Source of the DNA: UBA6168 sp041163745
GTDB taxonomy: Bacteria; Bacteroidota; Bacteroidia; Chitinophagales; Saprospiraceae
Length of the DNA: 64,000 nt
Reading direction: 5' to 3'
NCBI GenBank assembly: GCA_041163745.1
Contig: JBEAQU010000049.1
Span: 62,001-126,000, forward strand
Shown here: positions 1-7,623 of the stretch, piece after piece
Layout of the letters: every line of letters starts with the position of its first letter
Numbering within the stretch: position 1 is the stretch's first letter
Notes under the pieces: model-generated
Database searches by the model: none
What the model saw: the letters and a program-made list of their open reading frames with translations, nothing else
Told to the model about the DNA's origin: nothing
Made by a program: the position numbers and the translations under genes

Positions 1-44
1 TGCTGATCATGTACTGGCGGTACCGGGGGGAACGCCTGGATTGA
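1..44 (+). CDS. 3' end of a membrane-protein gene, possibly a rhomboid (partial)
   Basis: Only the last 13 codons and a TGA stop at 42-44 are inside the window. The tail reads LIMYWRYRGERLD: a hydrophobic end followed by a short basic tail, as in the cytoplasmic end of a last membrane helix. The next gene, 42 bases downstream on the same strand, is a rhomboid protease, and tandem rhomboid genes are common in Bacteroidota. A second rhomboid is therefore a reasonable guess, but the visible residues cannot prove it. Confidence 0.4.
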   Translation, partial: LIMYWRYRGERLD

Positions 45-86
45 GGACTGCGCCGCCACACCCCGACAAAGTAAAAAACAGTTCCC

Positions 87-1037
87 ATGTTTGATTCCAT
101 TTGGCATGATATCCGGCGGCAGCTCAGCTACGGCAATATGGTGACCAGGATCATGCTGGTCAACATCGCGGTATTTGTGCTGGCTGTCCTGGTCCGGCTT
201 TTCCTGCTTCCCTTCAGTGACGGCCAAGGGCTGGCCTTCCAACAGTTGGTACGGTATCTCGAAATAGGTGCGGACTGGCGGCACAATCTCTTCCATCCCT
301 GGGTGTTCCTGACGCATATGTTCCTTCACCTCGATGTCTGGCATATTCTCTGGAACATGCTGATGCTGCACTGGTTCGGCCGGATTACCGGCGACCTGCT
401 GGGAGACCGGCGCATCCTTCCCATCTATCTGCTCGGCGGATTGGCGGGCGGATTGGCGTTCTTCGTCATGGCGAACGTTCCGACGCCCTGGTCCGTCGGT
501 TCCTACGCCCTGGGCGCCTCCGCCGCTGTGATGGCCGTTCTGGTGGTGGCCGGAAAGACGGCTCCCGATTACAACATCACCCTTCTGCTTTTCGGGAACG
601 TCCGCCTCAAATACCTCGTGGCAGCCCTGGTGCTGCTGGATGTGGTCGCCTTGTCGCACAATGACAACTCCGGCGGCAGCTTCGGGCATCTGGGGGGCGC
701 CCTGCTGGGATACATCCTCGCCGACCAGCTGCAACGGGGGAACGACCTCACCCGACCGGTCAACCGGTGGCTGGAGCAACTGCAGTCCTTCCTGCAAGGT
801 CTCCGTCCCTCGCCAACGAAGCGGGATGCCCGGAAACCCTACGTCGTTTACCGTCGGGAAACAGCGCCACGGGACGCAGCGGCGAGCGGTGCGGGAAAGA
901 CGGCCGGCCGTAACGACCGCCGACAGCCGGTGGACCAGGACCGCCTCGACGCCATCCTTGACAAAATCAAGCAGTCCGGTTACGACAGTCTGTCTGCAGC
1001 GGAAAAGCAGTACCTTTTTGATGCGAGCAACAAATGA
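87..1037 (+). CDS. Rhomboid-family intramembrane serine protease
   Basis: Polytopic membrane protein of 316 residues that should cut transmembrane substrates inside the inner membrane. The family signatures are present: an HxxxHLxxxHxxxNM segment at about 77-91, the nucleophile in GAS (Ser145) and the partner His201 in the FGHLGG segment. About six hydrophobic segments fill residues 20-215. The C-terminal tail ends with a short conserved module (residues about 280-314, rich in LDxILDKIxxSGYDSL) that Bacteroidota rhomboids often carry. The gene overlaps the next one by 17 bases, which suggests co-transcription and translational coupling. The substrate cannot be told from sequence. Confidence 0.92.
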   Translation: MFDSIWHDIRRQLSYGNMVTRIMLVNIAVFVLAVLVRLFLLPFSDGQGLAFQQLVRYLEIGADWRHNLFHPWVFLTHMFLHLDVWHILWNMLMLHWFGRITGDLLGDRRILPIYLLGGLAGGLAFFVMANVPTPWSVGSYALGASAAVMAVLVVAGKTAPDYNITLLLFGNVRLKYLVAALVLLDVVALSHNDNSGGSFGHLGGALLGYILADQLQRGNDLTRPVNRWLEQLQSFLQGLRPSPTKRDARKPYVVYRRETAPRDAAASGAGKTAGRNDRRQPVDQDRLDAILDKIKQSGYDSLSAAEKQYLFDASNK

Positions 1038-2115
1038 CCGAAGCCGATCCGCCCGGCCCGGCGCCGGCCCGGGCCGTTTCCTTCGTACGCTGAACCTGCT
1101 GCTGATTCTGCTCACCCTGGCAGCCTATGCGGCTCCGACGGTGAATCCGGCAACCAGCTGGCATTTTTCCTTTCTCGCGCTATCCCTCCCGTTCCTGCTT
1201 GTCGGGAACTTGTTCTTTTTCGTTTTCTGGTTGTTGGGCAGACATCTGTTCGGGGTGTTTTCCGCCGTATGCCTGTTGGTCGGTTATCCTTACTGTCTGG
1301 ACCTCTTCGTTTTCCATGGGGCCACCGATCCCACGGAAAATGACAAGACGGTCACCCTCATGACCTACAACCTTGCCGGACTCAAGAAAATGAACGGTCG
1401 CAGGGAGGACAAACCGGCGGCTCTGCTGGCCGGATTCCGGCCATTCCTGGACCGGCACAACCGACCGGACATCTTCTGTGTCCAGGAAGGAAGCCACCCG
1501 GATGTCCTGTACATCCTCTCCCGTGCCTTCGGCTACCAACATGCCCACCGCTACAAAGGAACCATGATCCTGACGGATTTCCCCATGTTGGACAAAGGTC
1601 ATGTCGCCTTCCGAAGCTCCGCCAATTCCTGCGCCTGGGCCGACCTGCTGACCCCGCTCGGACGGGTGCGTGTATATGCCGCCCACCTGGAATCCAATGC
1701 CTTGAGCCATACTGCCGACAAGATTGCGACACAAGGCGACCTGAGCGAACGGCAAACCTGGCGCGACATCAGGTTTGTCATGCGCCAGTACAGAAAAGCT
1801 GTGGCCGTCCGGGCAAAACAAGCCGAAACCCTCGCTGCCCACATGGCCGGTTGCCCCTACCGCGTCCTCCTCTGTGGAGACCTGAACGACCCGCCCGCTT
1901 CCTACGTTTACCGCCAATTGGCGGCCGGCCGGAAGGATACGTTCCGGGAAAGAGGATTCGGAACCGGCGCCACCTTCAACGGCCGGCTGCCAGCCCTTCG
2001 AATCGATTATGTCCTGGTCAACCGCCAATTCGAAGTGCTCGACCACCAGGTCGTCCGGCAGACCACCTTCTCGGATCATTTTCCCGTGTGGACCATGATC
2101 ACCCGATCCCCTTAG
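1021..2115 (+). CDS. Endonuclease/exonuclease/phosphatase (EEP) family protein with N-terminal membrane helices
   Basis: The ATG at 1021 gives 364 residues and a 17-base overlap with the rhomboid gene; longer in-frame extensions upstream lie inside that gene in another frame. Residues about 20-100 form three hydrophobic helices. The rest is an EEP fold: a TYNLAG start strand with the metal-ligand Asn, VQEG with the conserved Glu, LCGDLND with the catalytic Asp/Asn, and SDHFPV with the catalytic His near the C-terminus. This arrangement puts the phosphodiesterase-type domain outside the membrane. Rhomboid-EEP pairs recur in Bacteroidota. The substrate (nucleic acid, lipid or sugar phosphate) is unknown. 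Confidence 0.87.
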   Translation: MRATNDRSRSARPGAGPGRFLRTLNLLLILLTLAAYAAPTVNPATSWHFSFLALSLPFLLVGNLFFFVFWLLGRHLFGVFSAVCLLVGYPYCLDLFVFHGATDPTENDKTVTLMTYNLAGLKKMNGRREDKPAALLAGFRPFLDRHNRPDIFCVQEGSHPDVLYILSRAFGYQHAHRYKGTMILTDFPMLDKGHVAFRSSANSCAWADLLTPLGRVRVYAAHLESNALSHTADKIATQGDLSERQTWRDIRFVMRQYRKAVAVRAKQAETLAAHMAGCPYRVLLCGDLNDPPASYVYRQLAAGRKDTFRERGFGTGATFNGRLPALRIDYVLVNRQFEVLDHQVVRQTTFSDHFPVWTMITRSP

Positions 2116-2140
2116 GGTTGCAGCAACCGGTGCTTCGTCC

Positions 2141-2160
2141 GGTTCCGGTCGGTTCCGGTC
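2141..2160 (+). repeat. Perfect 10-bp tandem duplication after the EEP gene
   Basis: The decamer GGTTCCGGTC occurs twice head to tail and a diverged third copy follows. Just upstream, 2116-2128 forms a small hairpin (GGTTG-CAG-CAACC) directly after the EEP stop codon. There is no T-run, so a terminator role is only a possibility. Confidence 0.5.
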
Positions 2161-2269
2161 GATTGGTTCCGACCGATGAACTTGCGGCCGCCTAACTTGC
2201 GGGCAATAGGGTATGCAAGCCCCGTCGGGCATGCCGCAACCCGCACCTTTCATCAAACAACATACAGCC

Positions 2270-2746
2270 ATGCAGCATTTCAAAAGCACCGTGTACCTGG
2301 TCGTCTTCTGTTGCCTGTTGTCATCCTGGACCGCCGCCGCACAAGACCGCGTGTCCGCCAAGGAGGTCTTGGGGACCTGGCAGTTGCAGTTCGACCTGAA
2401 ATCGGAAATCCGGGAATCGACGGAGTCCGAAGATACCTTCTCCCGCCTGGTCGCCGCCGGCGTCTCCGGATTGGTCCAGGCCGTCTTCGAGGAACTGGAC
2501 ATCCGCTTCACTTTCCATCCGGGAGGCAAGGCCAGCCTGACCGTCAACCCGCCCGGCGAAGATGCCACCGTAGAGGACATCACCTGGCATGTCAACGGCA
2601 AAGGACAGTTGGTGATAGCGGATGTGGACCGCGAGGATGTCCGGATATCAAATGATGCCGTTTGGATGTTGCAGGACGGTAAGCTCGTCGCCGTGGAACC
2701 GGATGGCCGGGTGAACGACAACCTGACGATGGTCAGGTCCCTGTAG
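2270..2746 (+). CDS. Small secreted protein with a lipocalin-like fold
   Basis: The ATG at 2270 is preferred over an in-frame ATG at 2213 because it starts directly with a signal peptide (basic start, hydrophobic core, cleavage near TAAAQ). The product has 158 residues. After cleavage the protein opens with VLGTWQLQFD, the typical first strand of lipocalin-like domains. It continues as a series of short beta strands with the FTFHPGGKASL and LVAVEPDGR turns. No enzyme motif is visible. It lies between the EEP gene and cysS on the same strand. Function unknown; periplasmic or outer-surface location expected. Confidence 0.7.
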   Translation: MQHFKSTVYLVVFCCLLSSWTAAAQDRVSAKEVLGTWQLQFDLKSEIRESTESEDTFSRLVAAGVSGLVQAVFEELDIRFTFHPGGKASLTVNPPGEDATVEDITWHVNGKGQLVIADVDREDVRISNDAVWMLQDGKLVAVEPDGRVNDNLTMVRSL

Positions 2747-2822
2747 CGTTTTGTCGACGGGGCATGTCCGGCTGGTGTACCCTTTTTGTCAGGCTTGCGT
2801 TAGACAGTCGTACCGAATTCCC

Positions 2823-2830
2823 TACTTTTG
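2823..2830 (+). promoter_or_regulatory. Promoter -7 element (TACTTTTG) for cysS
   Basis: TACTTTTG matches the Bacteroidota -7 consensus TAnnTTTG. No convincing TTTG lies 19-20 bases upstream. Only seven bases separate it from the cysS ATG, so transcription would start almost at the start codon, giving a leaderless or nearly leaderless mRNA. Confidence 0.5.
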
Positions 2831-2837
2831 CAAGCCT

Positions 2838-4340
2838 ATGGAAAAATTGCTCGTATACAACAGTTACAGCGGTAAAAAAGAGCTGTTCCAGCCTATTCAC
2901 GAAGGTCGGGTGGGCATGTACGTATGCGGCCCCACCGTTTACAGCGATGTACACATGGGCAATTGCCGTACCTTCGTCAGCTTCGACATCATCTGTCGAT
3001 ACCTCCGCCACCTGGGATACAAGGTTCGTTACGTCCGCAACATAACGGATGTCGGCCATCTCGAGGGCGATGCGGATATCGGGCGGGAGGACAAGATTTC
3101 CAAGCGCGCCCGCCTGGAACAATTGGAACCCATGGAAATCGTCCAACATTACATGAACGGCTTCCATGAGATGATGAAAATATTCAATGTCCTGCCGCCT
3201 GACATAGAACCCCGGGCGACCGGCCATATCCTCGAACAAATCGAGATGGTACAGACCATCCTTGAGAACGGACTGGCCTACGAACGGAACGGTTCCGTCT
3301 ACTTCGACACGCTCGCCTTCGCCGAGCGATTCGGTGTGTACGGCCAATTGTCCGGTCGCCGCATCGAGGACCTCCTGGCGGAAAGCAGGGACAACCTCAA
3401 AAACCAGGGAGAGAAAAAACATCCCTCCGACTTCGCCATCTGGATCAAGGCCGCTCCGGAGCACCTCATGCGCTGGAACGCCCCCTGGTCGGTCGGCTTC
3501 CCCGGCTGGCATTTGGAATGCTCCGTCATGAGCACCAAATACCTGGGGGAAAAATTCGACATCCATGGTGGCGGGAACGACCTCAAGTTTCCGCACCATG
3601 AAAACGAAATTGCCCAGAACTACGGCGCCTGCGGCCATGCTCCCTGCAATTACTGGCTGCATGGGAACATGCTGTTGCTCAACGGCCGGAAAATGGCCAA
3701 GAGCGACGGCAATTCCATCATGCCGGGAGAGCTGTTCACCGGTGACAGCCCCCATATTTCCAAGGCATACTCCCCGATGGTCGTGCGCTTCTTCATGTTG
3801 CAGACGCATTACCGCAGTACCCTGGACATGACGGACGAGGCCTTGCAGGCAGCGGAAAAAGGCTACCGCAGACTCATGGAGGCATACAAGGTGCTCGGCG
3901 AACTCAGCCATCCCGGCTCCGGCATGCAAGGCCCCGACGACCAAACGGTCAACAGCCTCCTCGACCTTGCCTTCTCGGATATGTCCGATGATTTCAACAC
4001 GCCCAAGGCCCTGGCCAGCCTGTTCGAACTGGTATCCCTCATCAACAGCTGGAAAGGAGGCCAACGCCATTTGTCGGATATCCTGCCCGAAACTTTGGAA
4101 CGCCTGCGTGAATCGTTCCGGATCTTCATCTTCGAGATTTTCGGATTGCGGCAGGAGGATTTCGATTCCTCCGGCAATGGTGTCGTGGAAGGGTTGATGA
4201 ACCTGATTCTCGACATGCGGCAGGCCGCCCGAGAAAGGAAGGACTGGCCTGCCTCGGATCGCATACGGGATGCCCTGAAGTCATTGGACATCGTTGTGAA
4301 GGACGGGAAGGAAGGCGCCAGCTGGACCATTGGCGGCTGA
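2838..4340 (+). CDS. cysS: Cysteine--tRNA ligase
   Basis: Class I aminoacyl-tRNA synthetase that charges tRNA-Cys. The start at 2838 gives 500 residues, normal for the family; an upstream in-frame ATG adds 29 residues with no family similarity. The zinc-binding Cys30 sits in YVCGPTVYSDVHMGN, where HMGN replaces the usual HIGH. The second signature, KMAKS, covers residues 285-289. The ERGWPGWHLECS-type zinc segment appears as GFPGWHLECSVM, followed by the DIHGGGNDLKFPHHENE signature. The helical anticodon-binding region fills the C-terminus. The only promoter-like element lies directly in front of the ATG. Confidence 0.98.
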   Translation: MEKLLVYNSYSGKKELFQPIHEGRVGMYVCGPTVYSDVHMGNCRTFVSFDIICRYLRHLGYKVRYVRNITDVGHLEGDADIGREDKISKRARLEQLEPMEIVQHYMNGFHEMMKIFNVLPPDIEPRATGHILEQIEMVQTILENGLAYERNGSVYFDTLAFAERFGVYGQLSGRRIEDLLAESRDNLKNQGEKKHPSDFAIWIKAAPEHLMRWNAPWSVGFPGWHLECSVMSTKYLGEKFDIHGGGNDLKFPHHENEIAQNYGACGHAPCNYWLHGNMLLLNGRKMAKSDGNSIMPGELFTGDSPHISKAYSPMVVRFFMLQTHYRSTLDMTDEALQAAEKGYRRLMEAYKVLGELSHPGSGMQGPDDQTVNSLLDLAFSDMSDDFNTPKALASLFELVSLINSWKGGQRHLSDILPETLERLRESFRIFIFEIFGLRQEDFDSSGNGVVEGLMNLILDMRQAARERKDWPASDRIRDALKSLDIVVKDGKEGASWTIGG

Positions 4341-4493
4341 TGCCCTGTGCGGCCTGCCCCCAAAAACAATAACCGATGCCCACGCGTTTTCCGTATGGTC
4401 CGTTGGGGATCGCAACCGCCTGTCGCCGGAGGGTGCTCCCTACGGGCACGGTCGGTAGAATTCGCTATCTATTCATCAATAGCTTGATAAAAC

Positions 4494-5465
4494 ATGTCTC
4501 AAACACCATTCAAGTCCGATGTGGAAGCGGTGGACTCCTTGGCGCAGACCTACGGGGCGCTCAAGGCGGAAATCGGCAAGGTGATCGTCGGCCAGGACGA
4601 GGTGGTCCGGGCGGTCATCATCTCCTTGTTCTCCAATGGCCATAGCCTCCTCGTCGGCGTACCGGGACTGGCCAAGACCTTGCTCGTCAGTACCATTGCG
4701 GAAGTGCTGGACCTCGGCTTCAAACGGATCCAATTCACACCCGACCTCATGCCCTCCGATATCACCGGGTCGGAAATCCTGGATGAGGACCGCCATTTCA
4801 AATTCAACCGGGGTCCGCTGTTCGCGAATATCGTATTGGCGGACGAAATCAACCGGACCCCTCCCAAGACACAGGCCGCCCTGCTCGAAGCCATGCAGGA
4901 ACGCTCGGTCACCGTCGCCGGTCAACGCCATGACCTGCCCAGCCCCTTTTTCGTCCTGGCCACTCAGAACCCCATCGAACAGGAAGGTACCTATCCTTTG
5001 CCGGAGGCGCAGCTGGACCGCTTCATGTTCAACATCCCCCTGGATTACCCTTCCTACGAGGAGGAAATCAATGTGGTCCGGAACACGACCGGGATGCAGA
5101 AGCCCGTCCTGCAGCATATGCTCAATGACATGCAGATCCTGGCTTTCCAGCAGGTCGTCCGCAAGATTCCCGTCGCCGACAATGTGCTGGAATACGCCGT
5201 CGGCCTGGCTGTGAAGTCCCGTCCGGGCACCCGCCATGCCACCGGGCTCGTCAATGATTACATCTCCTGGGGCGCCGGTCCCCGTGCCTCCCAATACCTG
5301 GTGCTGGGCGCCAAGACCCACGCCGCCATCCATGGGAAATACTCACCGGATATTGACGATGTCCGTGCCATCGCCAATTATGTGCTTCGGCACCGGATTG
5401 TCCGTAATTACAAGGCGGAGGCGGAGGGCATCACCGAAGAACAGGTCATCCAAAGTCTCTTCTGA
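4494..5465 (+). CDS. MoxR-family AAA+ ATPase
   Basis: 323 residues with Walker A GVPGLAKT at 55-62 and Walker B ending in D117-E118 (LADEINR). The sensor segment ATQNPIEQEGTYPLPEAQLDRF is typical of the MoxR/AAA_3 group. These ATPases usually act as chaperones that mature or activate partner complexes with VWA domains. The usual neighbours (DUF58 and BatA/BatB VWA genes) are absent here, because the next gene runs convergently. It is therefore either an orphan copy or separated from its partners. Confidence 0.94.
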   Translation: MSQTPFKSDVEAVDSLAQTYGALKAEIGKVIVGQDEVVRAVIISLFSNGHSLLVGVPGLAKTLLVSTIAEVLDLGFKRIQFTPDLMPSDITGSEILDEDRHFKFNRGPLFANIVLADEINRTPPKTQAALLEAMQERSVTVAGQRHDLPSPFFVLATQNPIEQEGTYPLPEAQLDRFMFNIPLDYPSYEEEINVVRNTTGMQKPVLQHMLNDMQILAFQQVVRKIPVADNVLEYAVGLAVKSRPGTRHATGLVNDYISWGAGPRASQYLVLGAKTHAAIHGKYSPDIDDVRAIANYVLRHRIVRNYKAEAEGITEEQVIQSLF

Positions 5466-5592
5466 CCGGCCGCTCGTGTCCGATTTGCCATGAATCTTGA
5501 AGTAGGGACGGCCCCTGTGCGATCTCTTCGGGAAACGGGTGGCCATCCCCACTGTCTCTTCTTCCGTTGGTCGGGTCCGACCTGCGGGCTTC

Positions 5593-7218
5593 CTATTCTT
5601 TCGAGGAGGCGCTTTCCAGTTGGCTGACCAACGCCGCCAGCCTTTCCAACTGCTGCTCCAGTCGGGTTACCCTGGCCGCTGTCTCCCGCAGCTCCGCCAG
5701 CTCCGACTGTTGTGCCGCAAGCTGCTCCTGCTGCTCCTGGATGCCCCGCAGGAGCAAAGGGATCAGTGCATGGTACTGGATGCTCTTCAGGCTTACCGGC
5801 TCTCCTTCCGGTTGGTCCACTAACAGATTGTCGCGCACAATCTCGGGCAGGATTTGTTCCACTTGCTGTGCAATCAATCCGTACTGCCGCTGGTCGGGCA
5901 AGTTCAGTCCTGCCGCCAATCCGTCTTCCCGGAATTCATATCGCTGCGGCACCAGTTGCAGCAGGACAGGCAGGACGCTTGCCAAGGGTTGGATATTGGT
6001 CTTCAACCGCTCGTCGGAGGGATCCAGCAGCCCGCCCAGGACCATGAGCTCATGATTGATATAGACCGCATCCTGCCGAATGATGATGGCATCGTTGGGG
6101 GCCCCCTGCATAATCCTGAATGGTAATTTGCTTCCGTTGGTGGCGTTTCGGATGAAGAAGTTGGTTTCGTTGCCGGCGACATCCCAGGTTTGGGGACTCC
6201 AGCCTGCTGAACCGTCCTGTTCCAGTCGCATCGTCGGCGTATCACCCGATTTCAGGTGCAGGTTCATGGCCGGCATATTGGTACGCAGGCCGACATTCCC
6301 GTTGGCTGCGATGTAAAGGCTGTTGGCAGGGGCATCGGCTTCGGTTGTGAGTATGTCTTTCCCGCCGGTACGGTTACGAATGGCAAACAGGTTTTTACCG
6401 CCGTTGGAGGACTCGTTCGCCACCAATTCCCAATCGACATTGGGAAAGGTGGATGAGCTACTGGTGTCGTCAAATTCTATACGGAGGTTGTTCTCTTTCA
6501 ACCGGATGGTGGAAAACCCGAAATCTTCACCCGTGGCGCAGTCTAATCCAATACAAGTGCTGCCTATCACGATCAGATCGTCATTGATGGTTTGGTCCAG
6601 CGCCGGCAAGGCAGGTGCGCCTGCGTCCCATACCAGCCGGGAGAAAGTACCGGCCGATTCGCCGAAGGACGGGTCTGCCGATGCCGTCAGGGTATAATCC
6701 AAGGGTTCCGCCGCCGGGTCGATCAACCTGTCACGGCCGGTCGGCGAAGGTTCCGTGGACGAGGGGTCCACAAACAATCCTCCGGACATACGGAAGCCAA
6801 AGAAATACAATGCCGCGGTCTCCGGAATTCCTGCTTCCGTCCTTGCCGCCCGAAGGGCATCCCAAGCCTTATTGTCCGCCAGCCTGCGGAGGGAAGTCAT
6901 GGTGGAGGCGGAGACGTTGTAATACGGCTCGAAATACAAGTGGAAATAGCCGTCTCCCAGACCTGCCAGGTCATCCGTGGTAATGGTGAAGGTGTATTCC
7001 GTATGCTCCGGTATCGCTTCGATCCTTTCCGCATCCGGACCAAAGAGGAGAACAGCGTACCGCAGGCTGGGAGCCGCAGGGGCAGGTATTTGGAAGCGCA
7101 TGGTTTTCGGGGACCAGGTCTGTCGTTGCTGTGCCTGCCCGTTTTCTCCTGCCGGATTCGTTTGGGACTGGAGGGTGAGGGTACAGGACAAAAACAGAAA
7201 TAGAGTGAAGGTTTTCAT
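5593..7218 (-). CDS. Secreted protein with a C-terminal peptidase S74 (self-cleaving intramolecular chaperone) domain
   Basis: 541 residues starting at the ATG at 7218, which opens with a clear signal peptide (cleavage near LQSQ). Residues about 20-200 form an unknown beta-rich domain. Residues about 215-280 match an adhesin motif common in Bacteroidota (GSTCIGLDCATGEDFGF, then LKENNLRIEFDDT). The S74 domain begins at about 401 with SDERLKTNI, whose Ser401-Asp402 pair marks the expected autocleavage site. It continues through QYGLIAQQVEQILPEIV to a C-terminal coiled coil (about 490-541) that would trimerise. The family is known from phage tail fibres, but no phage gene lies nearby. A trimeric surface adhesin is the best guess. 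Confidence 0.87.
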   Translation of the reverse strand: MKTFTLFLFLSCTLTLQSQTNPAGENGQAQQRQTWSPKTMRFQIPAPAAPSLRYAVLLFGPDAERIEAIPEHTEYTFTITTDDLAGLGDGYFHLYFEPYYNVSASTMTSLRRLADNKAWDALRAARTEAGIPETAALYFFGFRMSGGLFVDPSSTEPSPTGRDRLIDPAAEPLDYTLTASADPSFGESAGTFSRLVWDAGAPALPALDQTINDDLIVIGSTCIGLDCATGEDFGFSTIRLKENNLRIEFDDTSSSSTFPNVDWELVANESSNGGKNLFAIRNRTGGKDILTTEADAPANSLYIAANGNVGLRTNMPAMNLHLKSGDTPTMRLEQDGSAGWSPQTWDVAGNETNFFIRNATNGSKLPFRIMQGAPNDAIIIRQDAVYINHELMVLGGLLDPSDERLKTNIQPLASVLPVLLQLVPQRYEFREDGLAAGLNLPDQRQYGLIAQQVEQILPEIVRDNLLVDQPEGEPVSLKSIQYHALIPLLLRGIQEQQEQLAAQQSELAELRETAARVTRLEQQLERLAALVSQLESASSKE

Positions 7219-7623
7219 GCAAGGAAATTTATTGTTTAGGAAGACAGTGCAGTGACCAAGACTGGCTGAACAGGTGGATTTTTTCTTGATATCTGTTGCT
7301 GGAAGGAAGGAATTGACGAACTTGATGGTCAATAAGGTTTCAATATACAATAAAATGTAGGATTCCGCTTCGAATGAAAGGAAATACTCATTTTATGCGG
7401 AGGAAAGGATCGACAGGCGGTACGGCGGGCTGCCATCCGACGGTGGGCATGGACCATGAAGCGGAAGAAAAGGGATTCCTTCCGGCGGGTCTTTGTATCG
7501 GACCTCACGGATGCGACAGAATGGTCGAATCGATACCTGTAAGGGCGCGCCGAAGCAGCGCAGTGGCAGTTAGGTTTGCACCCGTCTTTCAGGTATGGAA
7601 GCAGGGGAGCGCGTACGGTTCAT
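7219..7623. other. Gene-free stretch between the S74 gene and uvrA
   Basis: It carries the upstream region of the S74 gene, which is AT-rich near 7330-7360, and the downstream region of uvrA. GTATCG at 7495-7500 pairs with CGATAC at 7531-7536 across a 30-base loop, which is weak. No RNA gene or convincing small reading frame was seen. Confidence 0.5.

Noticed and set aside
5593..7218. Prophage remnant, suggested by the tail-fibre-type S74 domain
   Set aside because: No other phage gene, integrase or attachment-site repeat lies nearby, and the protein has a signal peptide and a Bacteroidota adhesin motif.
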